From: Sideroxydans lithotrophicus ES-1
Lineage (GTDB): Bacteria; Pseudomonadota; Gammaproteobacteria; Burkholderiales; Gallionellaceae
Direction of reading: 5' to 3'
NCBI RefSeq assembly: GCF_000025705.1
Contig: NC_013959.1
Span: 484,001 to 548,000, forward strand
DNA: 64,000 nucleotides
Part shown: piece after piece, positions 44,798 through 53,993 of the stretch
How positions within the stretch are numbered: the stretch's first letter is position 1
How the letters are laid out: each line of letters starts with the position of its first letter
Translations under genes and position numbers: made by a program
Notes under the pieces: generated by a model
Told to the model about the DNA's origin: nothing
The model's database searches: none
The model's input: the letters and a program-made list of their open reading frames with translations, nothing else

Positions 44798-44810
44798 TTC
44801 AAGAAAAAAG

Positions 44811-44836
44811 GCCTGCATTTTTGCAGGCTTTTTTTT
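44811..44836. terminator. Bidirectional terminator after the tRNAs
   Basis: GCCTGCA (44811-44817) pairs with TGCAGGC (44822-44828) around TTTT, followed by eight Ts; an A-run precedes it, so it can also end the convergent oxidoreductase gene at 44853. Confidence 0.9.
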
Positions 44837-44852
44837 CGTCTCGCGGACTGCG

Positions 44853-46157
44853 TCACTCGGTACCGAACTTGGATTCGACGATCACGCCGATCTTTTTGAG
44901 GAATGGAGTCGGCAGAATGCCGCCAGCGCAAACGATGACTGCATCGTTGGGGAACTGCATCAATTTGCCGTCCTGTTCCAGGAAGACCTTTTCCTTGTTG
45001 ACCAGCTTCACGTTCGATTTCAGGCGCACGGTCAGCATGCCTTTTTCCGACATTTCCTTCAGGCGGTCACGGTTCTTCGGCTTGCCGCGTCCGAATGCGT
45101 CACTGCGATAGGACAAGGTGACGGTCGTGCCAGGCTGCTCGGCGATCGCCATGGCCGCCTCGAGTGCGCTATCGCCACCGCCTACGACGAGCACATGCAT
45201 GTTCTTGTATTGTTCCGGTTCGATCAGGCGGTACACGACCTTGGGCAGATCTTCGCCGGGAACGCCCAGCTTGCGCGGCGTGCCGCGGCGGCCGATGGCG
45301 AGCAGCACTGCACGTGTCTCATATGAGCCTTTGGTGGTCTGGACGACGAAGCCTTTGTCGGTCTTGCTGATGTTCTCCATGCGCTCGTTGAAATTCAGTT
45401 TCATGCCGGTCTTATTGATGATGCCTTGCCAGAACTCAAGCAGTTTTTCCTTGCTGACTTCCTGGAAGTGCACTTTGCCGACGATCGGCAGCTTGACGGG
45501 GGCAGTCATGACTATCTTGTTGCGCGGGTATTGGAAGATGGCCCCACCGAGTGCCTCCTCCTGTTCGATGGTGACATACCGCAATTTGTTTTCGATGGCG
45601 GTGAGGGTGGCTCCGAGGCCGGCAGGCCCGGTACCTATGATGACAACGTCGTATGGGTTGCTGCTGCCCTTGAGCTTGACGATGGATTCCATGGCCTGGA
45701 TACCTTGGGTGGCAGCTTTCCGGATGAGGCCCATGCCGCCAAGTTCACCCGCAATGAAGAGGCCGGGGACATTGGTCTCGAAGTTGGGACTTACTTGCGG
45801 GATATCCATGCCGCGTTTCGCTGTACCGAACACCAGCTTGATCGCGTTGTGCGGACATGCAGGGGCGCAGACGCCATGTCCGATGCAATGGGTGGGATTG
45901 ATCAATACCGCCTTGCCTTTGATCATGCCAATCGCTCCTTCTGGGCATGCTGTGATGCAACTGCCCGCACCCATGCAAAGATTGGGGTTGATCTCGGGAT
46001 GCAAGGATGAGGGTTCGGTCAATCCTGCCTCGATGTTTTCGGTCAACAACTCGACTGCGGCAGATTCATCCTTGTATCTCCTGCGGAGATAGGCAAACAG
46101 GATCAACAGGATAGGAACCAGGTAAATTGTAAAGGATTCAATGTTCATCTTTGGCAA
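44853..46157 (-). CDS. Membrane-anchored ferredoxin/thioredoxin reductase-like flavoprotein
   Basis: 434 residues: a membrane helix (about 10-25), a twin ferredoxin-like segment (about 50-115) and an FAD/NAD(P) two-domain reductase with GTGPAGLG (first nucleotide loop, about 174), a second loop VVGGGDSALEAA and CAGGILPTP near the C-terminus. Each cluster motif has only three cysteines in the expected pattern: position two of CxxCxxCxxxCP is Ala in the first and His in the second. It may shuttle electrons between NAD(P)H and a redox partner at the membrane. Partner genes are not evident. Confidence 0.88.
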   Translation of the reverse strand: MPKMNIESFTIYLVPILLILFAYLRRRYKDESAAVELLTENIEAGLTEPSSLHPEINPNLCMGAGSCITACPEGAIGMIKGKAVLINPTHCIGHGVCAPACPHNAIKLVFGTAKRGMDIPQVSPNFETNVPGLFIAGELGGMGLIRKAATQGIQAMESIVKLKGSSNPYDVVIIGTGPAGLGATLTAIENKLRYVTIEQEEALGGAIFQYPRNKIVMTAPVKLPIVGKVHFQEVSKEKLLEFWQGIINKTGMKLNFNERMENISKTDKGFVVQTTKGSYETRAVLLAIGRRGTPRKLGVPGEDLPKVVYRLIEPEQYKNMHVLVVGGGDSALEAAMAIAEQPGTTVTLSYRSDAFGRGKPKNRDRLKEMSEKGMLTVRLKSNVKLVNKEKVFLEQDGKLMQFPNDAVIVCAGGILPTPFLKKIGVIVESKFGTE

Positions 46158-46444
46158 TTACAAATATTGATGGCGGAAGGTGGCATGAACCATATTAGTG
46201 CGAAACTGCAGGCTGGAGAATACCCCGGAAAGAGGTGGGCATTCTATTTTGAGACAGTAAATATGGGAGTACGCAAGGGAACGCAAAACGTCCTTTTATT
46301 TTGGCGGATGTGGGCAGCGGTTAAATCAGCCTATATGGCAACCAGATGGAGCGCCGAGTTGAGTCCTGGCGACCATTTATTCTGAAATGTCTGCGAATTC
46401 CATCACTGTCTGGTAAATTCCAGTCGTCCTGATCGGGAGACATC

Positions 46445-47610
<1,166 letters not shown>

Positions 47611-47614
<4 letters not shown>

Positions 47615-48492
47615 GCATCCTCATCAACAAGGACACCAAAGTCATCACCCAGGGCATGACCGGCAAGGTCGGCCAGTTCCATACCTTCCACTGCAAGCAG
47701 TACGCCAACGGCGCGAACTGTTTCGTGGCGGGCGTGAATCCGAAGAAGGTGGGCGAGCAGTTCGAGGGCATCCCGGTGTATGCCACGGTGCGCGACGCGA
47801 AAGAGGCGACCGGGGCGACGGTGTCGGTGATCTATGTGCCGCCCTCGGGCGCGGCCGCGGCGATCGACGAGGCGGTCGAAGCAGAGCTGGACCTGGTGAT
47901 CTGCATCACCGAAGGCATCCCGGTGCATGACATGCTGAAGACGCGCTACAAGATGCAAGGCAAGCGCACGCTGCTGATCGGACCGAACTGTCCCGGACTC
48001 ATCACGCCGGACGAGATCAAGATCGGCATCATGCCCGGGCATATCCACAAGAAGGGGCGCATCGGCGTGGTGTCGCGTTCCGGCACGCTGACTTACGAAG
48101 CGGTCGGGCAGCTGACCGCACTGGGCTACGGGCAATCGTCCTGCGTCGGCATCGGCGGCGACCCGATCAACGGCCTCAAGCACATCGATGTGATGAAGCT
48201 GTTCAACGACGATCCGGAGACCGATGCGGTGATCATGGTGGGCGAGATCGGCGGCAGCGATGAAGAGGAATGCGCGCGCTGGATCAAGGGCAACATGAAG
48301 AAGCCGGTGGTCGGCTTCATTGCCGGCGTCACTGCGCCGGAAGGCAAGCGCATGGGCCATGCCGGGGCGATCATCTCCGGCGGTCAGGGTGGTGCCAACG
48401 ACAAGCTGGCGGTGATGGAAGAGTGCGGTATCCAAATCACGCGCAATCCGGCCGAGATGGGACGCACGATGCAAAAAGTCTTGAAAGGTTAA
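47611..48492 (+). CDS. sucD: Succinyl-CoA ligase alpha subunit
   Basis: 293 residues. CoA-binding fold ([16 protein letters not shown]), [12 protein letters not shown] and the phospho-histidine region [12 protein letters not shown]. It completes the SucCD enzyme. Starts within the sucC stop and is followed two bases later by the TerC gene. Confidence 0.98.
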
Positions 48493-48494
48493 AG

Positions 48495-49232
48495 ATGCTG
48501 GAAATGATGTCGACCACCCAGTTCTGGGTGGATGTGTTCAAGATCATTGTGATCGACCTGCTGTTGTCGGGCGACAACGCGGTGGTGATCGCGTTGGCTT
48601 GCCGGAACCTGCCACCAGACCAGCGCAAGAAGGGCATCGCTTACGGCGTGGCCGGGGCGATCCTGCTGCGCGTAGTGTTGACGTTCTTCGCGGTCAGCCT
48701 GTTGTCGTTGCCGTACCTCAAGCTGGTCGGTGCGCTTTTGTTGATCTGGATCGGCATCAAGCTGATCCTGCCGGAAGAAGAGCACGGCGAGGGCAACGTC
48801 AAGGCGGACACCCACCTGTGGGGGGCGGTGAAGACCATCATCATCGCCGACTTCGTGATGAGCCTGGACAACGTGCTGGGCGTGGCGGCTGCCGCGCATG
48901 GCAATGCGATGCTGCTGGTGTTCGGCCTGCTGGTGAGCATCCCGCTGATCGCCTGGAGCAGCCAGCTGGTGCTCAAACTGATCGACCGTTTCCCGTTCAT
49001 CATCTACGCGGGAGGAGCCTTGCTCGGCTATGTGGCGGGCGAGATGCTGGTCGGCGAGGCGTTGTTCCAGCCCTTGCTGGAAGCGCAGCATGCCTTGCAC
49101 TGGCTGGTTCCCGGTGTATGCGCAGTGCTGGTGCTGGCAGTCGGCAAGTGGCTGGCTCTGCGCATGGCGGCTGCGGTGAGGGCGGTGGATCTGGTGGATG
49201 AGCAGGTGCCCGCTGCGCGCGACAAACCCTGA
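48495..49232 (+). CDS. TerC-family integral membrane protein
   Basis: 245 residues with about seven membrane helices and the TerC signature acidic motifs LLLSGDNAVVIALA near residue 22 and DFVMSLDNVLGVAAAAHGN near 112. YjbE/TerC proteins are metal (Mn2+/Ca2+) exporters or assist metal insertion into secreted proteins. It is two bases from sucD and thirteen from the universal stress protein gene. Confidence 0.92.
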   Translation: MLEMMSTTQFWVDVFKIIVIDLLLSGDNAVVIALACRNLPPDQRKKGIAYGVAGAILLRVVLTFFAVSLLSLPYLKLVGALLLIWIGIKLILPEEEHGEGNVKADTHLWGAVKTIIIADFVMSLDNVLGVAAAAHGNAMLLVFGLLVSIPLIAWSSQLVLKLIDRFPFIIYAGGALLGYVAGEMLVGEALFQPLLEAQHALHWLVPGVCAVLVLAVGKWLALRMAAAVRAVDLVDEQVPAARDKP

Positions 49233-49245
49233 ACGGAGACAGACG

Positions 49246-49671
49246 ATGAAAGTATTGATTCCCATAGACGGTTCCATGGCCGCCAATCGCGCGGTAGATC
49301 ACGTGATCGCCAGTGTGACATGGCTCAAGGAAATTCCGCAGGTGTGTCTGCTGAACGTGCAATGGAAACTGGCTTCCGGCAACGTGAAGCTGTTCATCAA
49401 CCAGGACACCATCAACGATTACTACCGCGAGCAAGGCATGGCTGCCCTGGTCGAGGCGCGTGCCAGGCTGGATGCGGCAGGTCTGGCCTACAACTACCAC
49501 ATCAGCGTGGGAACGCCGGCCGAGGCTATCATGCAATATGCGCAAGAGCAGCAGGTCGACCAGATCGTGATCAGTGCACACGGGCAAGAGACGCTGTCCG
49601 ATCTGCTGTTGGGCTCGGTGGCGAGCAAAGTTGCCCAACTGGCGAAGATGCCGGTACTGCTGGTCAAGTGA
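49246..49671 (+). CDS. Universal stress protein
   Basis: 141 residues, single UspA domain. Starts MKVLIPIDGS, ends with the ATP-binding-type loop region ISAHGQETLSDLLLGSVASKVAQLAKMPVLLVK. The glycine-rich G-x2-G-x9-G(S/T) ATP motif is only partly kept. Likely cotranscribed with the TerC gene. Confidence 0.93.
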   Translation: MKVLIPIDGSMAANRAVDHVIASVTWLKEIPQVCLLNVQWKLASGNVKLFINQDTINDYYREQGMAALVEARARLDAAGLAYNYHISVGTPAEAIMQYAQEQQVDQIVISAHGQETLSDLLLGSVASKVAQLAKMPVLLVK

Positions 49672-49681
49672 AACGGCTGAT

Positions 49682-49706
49682 AAATCAAACAGGTATGGTT
49701 TGATTT
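49682..49706. repeat. AT-rich hairpin between the stress protein and kinase genes
   Basis: AAATCAAAC (49682-49690) pairs perfectly with GTTTGATTT (49698-49706) around AGGTATG, followed by a T-rich stretch. A weak terminator for the sucCD-terC-usp run is plausible and would set off the signalling cluster. Confidence 0.5.
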
Positions 49707-49770
49707 TGAAAATTGTTTTAGTATTCGCCCCTGTGTGCTCAGGTGTCGAGTGAAAATGGGCAGGGCGAAC

Positions 49771-52287
49771 ATGAAAAAATCATTTTGGAAGACGGATTGG
49801 TTCACCGCTTTGCTGATCGCATTGGTGTTCCTGTTTGGTGCCAGAAGTGATTTGATTCAAAGCCTGGAACGCAAGGCTTATGACTGGGGCGTGCTGGCTT
49901 CGTCGCGCGCTCCCAGCGACAAGATCGCGGTCATCGCCATCGACGACCAGAGTATCGCCAACCTCGGACGCTGGCCCTGGCCGCGCGCGATCCAGGGAAA
50001 AATGCTGGACATCCTGGCTGAGGGACATGCCAAAGTGGTCGGCAACACCGCATTCTTCTTCGAGCCGCAAGTCGATGCAGGGCTGGATTACATCAACAAG
50101 ATCGGCGCCATCCTCGAAAACTCTTCTTTGAAGCACAGCAGTCCAGCAGAATGGGCCCAACTGGACGCGTTGATGCAGGATGCAATCCGGCATCTGGATA
50201 ACGATCAGCAATTGGCCGCAAGTATGCTCAAGGCCAACAATGTGCTGCTGGGTATGTTCTTCGAATTGGGCGAGCCGCAAGGCAAACCGGATAACCCGCT
50301 TCCCGACTACATCCTGAAAGAGAATCTGACCAACGTTCAGGGTGGCGAGGATTCCGCGCTGCCGATTCCTTCGCTGGGGGTGCAGGTTCCGATTCCGGTG
50401 CTTGGAACGAAGGCTTTGGCTGTCGGCCATCTCAATGTCACGCCGGATGTGGATGGCGCTGTGCGAACCGAACCGTTGGTGATCGGCTATTTCGACCAAT
50501 ATTATCCCTCTCTCTCGTTGTTGCTGGCGGCGAAGAGTCTCAATCTCGAACCCAAAGACATCAAAGTCACATTAGGCCAGGGCGTCAAGGTCGGGAACTT
50601 GAGCATTGCAACCGATTCGGCATTGCGCATGCACACATTTTTTTACGGTGACCGTGACGGAAAACCGGCCTTCCCGGTCGATTCGTTTTATGACGTGCTG
50701 AGCGGCAAGATCCCGGCGGAGAAATACCGCGACAAGATCGTGCTGATAGGGGCGACAGCTGCCGGAGTGGGAGCTTCGCAAGTGACGCCGATCTCAGCCG
50801 GGATGGCGCCGGTGCTGACGCTGGCGCATTCGGTCTCCAGCATCCTCAAGCAGGACTTCTTCGTCACGCCGAGCTGGGCCTTCGCCGCCGAAAGTGCGGT
50901 ATTCCTGATGGTTTCCCTCTACCTGATTTTGCTGGTGCCGCGTCTGAGCGCGGGGCTGGCAGCGGCTATCACCGGCGGTCTGTTCGTGTTGTTGCTGGCG
51001 GCTCATTTCATCTTGATGACGACGCAGGGGATGTGGCTGCAATTGATGTTGCCTGCTGCGTTATTGCTGGTCGGCCATCTGCTGCTGACGACCAAACGCT
51101 TCCTGATGACGGAAAAGGGCAAGATCAAATCCGATGCTGATTCTGCGGAGAGCAACCGCATGCTGGGTTTGGCGTTTCAGGGGCAAGGCCAGTTGGATAT
51201 GGCATTCGACAAGTTCCGCAAGGTGCCGCTGGACGACAGCCTGATGGACGTGTTGTATAACCTGGGACTGGATTTCGAGCGCAAGCGCCAGTTCAACAAG
51301 GCCGAGTCGGTATTCAGGTACATGGCCGACCACAACCCGAAATTCCGCGATCTGGAAGCACGTACAGCCCAGTCCAGGGCTATGGCCGAAACCATCATAC
51401 TTGGTGGTTCTTCTGGGCGGAGCAACGACAGCACGATGAAACTGGACCAGGTCGGACTGGCCAAGCCGATGCTGGGACGCTACGAGATAGAAAAAGAGTT
51501 GGGTAAGGGGGCCATGGGGGTGGTGTATCTGGGCAAGGACCCGAAGATCAGCCGGGTTGTCGCGATCAAGACGATGGCGCTGGCGCAGGAATTCGAGGCG
51601 GACGAGCTGGAAGATGTCAAAGCCCGCTTCTTCCGCGAGGCCGAGACGGCAGGACGCCTGAACCATCCCAACATCGTCACCATGTACGATGCTGGCGAAG
51701 AACACGACCTTGCCTACATCGCAATGGAATTCCTCAAGGGTAAGGATCTGGTGGCGTATACCAAGCAACCCAATCTGCTGCCGCTGCCGAAAGTATTGAG
51801 CATCGTTGCGCGGGTTGCGGATGCACTGGGTTATGCCCATGGCCTGAACGTGGTGCACCGTGATATCAAGCCGGCCAACATCATGTACGACCCGGAATCC
51901 GACACCGTGAAGGTCACCGACTTCGGTATCGCGCGCATCACCGATTCATCCAAGACCAAAACCGGCATGGTGCTGGGTACGCCATCTTATATGTCGCCGG
52001 AGCAGTTGTCCGGCGCCAAGATAGAAGGGCATTCGGACTTGTTCTCGCTGGGTGTGAGCCTGTACCAACTGGCGTGTGGTAAGCTCCCGTTCGCAGGAGA
52101 TTCCATGGCGCAGTTGATGTTCCGCATTGCCAACGAGCCGCATGCGGACATCCTGAGTGTCAATCCTGATTTGCCGCCATGCGTGGTTGCCATCATCAAC
52201 AAGGCATTGGCGAAGAAGATCGAAGATCGCTACGAGAGCGGCGGCGCAATGGCTGAAGCGATACGGCAGTGTGCGGCCAGCCTGTGA
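49771..52287 (+). CDS. CHASE2 domain Ser/Thr protein kinase
   Basis: 838 residues: a membrane helix (about 10-25), a large extracytoplasmic CHASE2 sensor (about 30-370), three membrane helices (about 375-450), a TPR-like linker (about 465-540) and a Hanks-type kinase domain (about 571-830). Catalytic features are intact: glycine loop ELGKGAMGVVYLG, VAIK lysine, HRDIKPANIMYD and DFGIARI, and activation segment GTPSYMSPEQ. It should phosphorylate proteins such as the FHA protein two genes downstream. Start is the ATG before KKSFWKTDW; earlier in-frame starts exist. Confidence 0.93.
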   Translation: MKKSFWKTDWFTALLIALVFLFGARSDLIQSLERKAYDWGVLASSRAPSDKIAVIAIDDQSIANLGRWPWPRAIQGKMLDILAEGHAKVVGNTAFFFEPQVDAGLDYINKIGAILENSSLKHSSPAEWAQLDALMQDAIRHLDNDQQLAASMLKANNVLLGMFFELGEPQGKPDNPLPDYILKENLTNVQGGEDSALPIPSLGVQVPIPVLGTKALAVGHLNVTPDVDGAVRTEPLVIGYFDQYYPSLSLLLAAKSLNLEPKDIKVTLGQGVKVGNLSIATDSALRMHTFFYGDRDGKPAFPVDSFYDVLSGKIPAEKYRDKIVLIGATAAGVGASQVTPISAGMAPVLTLAHSVSSILKQDFFVTPSWAFAAESAVFLMVSLYLILLVPRLSAGLAAAITGGLFVLLLAAHFILMTTQGMWLQLMLPAALLLVGHLLLTTKRFLMTEKGKIKSDADSAESNRMLGLAFQGQGQLDMAFDKFRKVPLDDSLMDVLYNLGLDFERKRQFNKAESVFRYMADHNPKFRDLEARTAQSRAMAETIILGGSSGRSNDSTMKLDQVGLAKPMLGRYEIEKELGKGAMGVVYLGKDPKISRVVAIKTMALAQEFEADELEDVKARFFREAETAGRLNHPNIVTMYDAGEEHDLAYIAMEFLKGKDLVAYTKQPNLLPLPKVLSIVARVADALGYAHGLNVVHRDIKPANIMYDPESDTVKVTDFGIARITDSSKTKTGMVLGTPSYMSPEQLSGAKIEGHSDLFSLGVSLYQLACGKLPFAGDSMAQLMFRIANEPHADILSVNPDLPPCVVAIINKALAKKIEDRYESGGAMAEAIRQCAASL

Positions 52288-52334
52288 TAGAGGCATAAGA
52301 ATAGATAACGAGAGCACATTTTCAGGGGTGGTAC

Positions 52335-53159
52335 GTGGATATACAAGATGCGCTTGAAATAGTCAGCCAGACCAACCCTGGGATGGTGCGCTCGCATAAC
52401 GAGGACAGCGTCACCTACGATGCGGAACTCGGATTGGTGGTGCTGGCAGACGGTATGGGCGGCTATAATGCTGGCGAAGTGGCAAGCGGAATCGCTGTCT
52501 CGGTGCTATCCAGCGAAGTGCGCCACCATCTTGAGAACGCGCGTCCGGAAGATATGGATGGCACCGGCGAAGAGTTGGGTGTGACTCTGTTGCGCGACAA
52601 TGTGAAGAAGGCCAACTTGTCCATCTTCCGTGCTGCGCAGAGTCAGCCGCAATATGCCGGGATGGGAACGACCATCGTTACGGCCTTATTCTATGACGAC
52701 CGTGTCGCGGTGGCTCACGTTGGCGATTCGCGCATGTACCGTTTGCGCGGAGAAGAGTTCGAATGCGTCACTCGTGACCATTCGCTGCTGCAAGAACAAA
52801 TTGACAGCGGTTTGATCAGCAAAGAAGATGCGCGGCTGTCCAAGAACAAGAATCTGGTGACGCGTGCGGTTGGGATCGACGCCGAGGTGGATCCGGAGAC
52901 TCACGTCCATGAGGTCCAGGTCGGAGATATATATCTGTTCTGTTCTGATGGACTGAACGATATGGTCGAGGATGAAGATATCGGCATGACAGTGCAAATG
53001 CTGCAGAGCAATTTGCAGTTGGCCGCGACGCAACTGATTCAACTGGCTAATGACAATGGCGGGCGAGATAACGTTTCGGTCATTCTGGTCAAGGTGAAGG
53101 GGCGTTATGCAGCCCCTCGCGGGTGGTGGGAGAAGTTGCGTTCCTGGTTCGGAAACTGA
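52335..53159 (+). CDS. PP2C-type Ser/Thr phosphatase
   Basis: 274 residues. The metal-site and fold motifs are all there: RSHNEDS, LADGMGGYNAGEVAS, HVGDSRMYRLR, FCSDGLNDM and GGRDNVSVI. A GTG at 52335 is the start, after AGGGGTG. It would reverse the action of the kinase just upstream. Short gap (47 bases) to the kinase and 37 bases to the FHA gene. Confidence 0.96.
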   Translation: MDIQDALEIVSQTNPGMVRSHNEDSVTYDAELGLVVLADGMGGYNAGEVASGIAVSVLSSEVRHHLENARPEDMDGTGEELGVTLLRDNVKKANLSIFRAAQSQPQYAGMGTTIVTALFYDDRVAVAHVGDSRMYRLRGEEFECVTRDHSLLQEQIDSGLISKEDARLSKNKNLVTRAVGIDAEVDPETHVHEVQVGDIYLFCSDGLNDMVEDEDIGMTVQMLQSNLQLAATQLIQLANDNGGRDNVSVILVKVKGRYAAPRGWWEKLRSWFGN

Positions 53160-53196
53160 GATAGCAAGACAAGAATTAACTACGAGGATTGATGAT

Positions 53197-53937
53197 ATGC
53201 CGGCTAAATTGATACTCAGCATGGATGGTACGGTGCTGAAAGAATATCCGCTGAACAAGGAACGGACCACGATAGGCCGCAAACCGCACAACGATATCGT
53301 GATCGATAACCTTGCGGTGAGCAGCGAGCATGCTGCCATCGTCACTATTCTGAACGATTCTTTCCTGGAGGACCTGGATAGCACCAACGGTCTGTCCGTC
53401 AACGGCACTCCGACCAAGAAGCACTTCTTGCAGAACAATGACCTGATCGAGATCGGCAAGTACAAGCTGAAATACCTGAATGATCAGCCGACCCAGACTT
53501 CAGCCGCTGATTTTGAGAAAACCATGGTGTTGCGGGCTCCGGTGAAGGTCAGCCACGGCGAAGCTGCTGCGAAATCGCCGTTGGACGTGACGGTGACCCG
53601 CAAGGCCGAAGCTACCGGGCAGTTCAACGCTACCAGTAGCGGTATGACGACCGAAGCGGCGAGCGCGCAGACTCCGGCAGCGGTGGTGCAGATATTGAAC
53701 GGGCCCAATGCTGGCAAAGAGCTGGAGCTGGTCAAGAGCCTGACTACATTGGGCAAGCCGGGCGTGCAAGTGGCTGTGCTGGCACGTCGTCCTCACGGCT
53801 ACTTCATTACCCACGTGGAGGGCGGCAGTTTTCCTACAGTGAACGGATCGTCCATCGGTGAACAGCCGCATCAATTGAGGGACCATGACCTTATCGAGTT
53901 GGCTGGAGTAAAAATGGAGTTCTACTTCAAGACCTGA
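53197..53937 (+). CDS. FHA domain protein with a degenerate second FHA domain
   Basis: 246 residues. The first FHA domain (about 1-90) keeps the phosphothreonine-binding pattern GR (TTIGRKPHNDI), SSEHA and DSTNGLSVNG. A 70-residue Ala/Thr-rich linker contains possible phosphorylation sites (KTMVLRAP resembles a kinase target TxxxL). The second domain (about 160-246) has the fold but lacks the GR and SxxH residues. It probably reads or receives phosphorylation from the CHASE2 kinase. Start is ATG 53197 after GAGG. Confidence 0.92.
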   Translation: MPAKLILSMDGTVLKEYPLNKERTTIGRKPHNDIVIDNLAVSSEHAAIVTILNDSFLEDLDSTNGLSVNGTPTKKHFLQNNDLIEIGKYKLKYLNDQPTQTSAADFEKTMVLRAPVKVSHGEAAAKSPLDVTVTRKAEATGQFNATSSGMTTEAASAQTPAAVVQILNGPNAGKELELVKSLTTLGKPGVQVAVLARRPHGYFITHVEGGSFPTVNGSSIGEQPHQLRDHDLIELAGVKMEFYFKT

Positions 53938-53993
53938 TTACCCAAAGTGACCGGTCAGGGCGCAGTTCGATGCTGTGAAAGATGGGGTGGTAA

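Noticed and set aside
46167-46385. 72-residue open frame in the 287-base gap before sucC
   Set aside because: No convincing ribosome site and no recognisable domain; could be real but cannot be supported.
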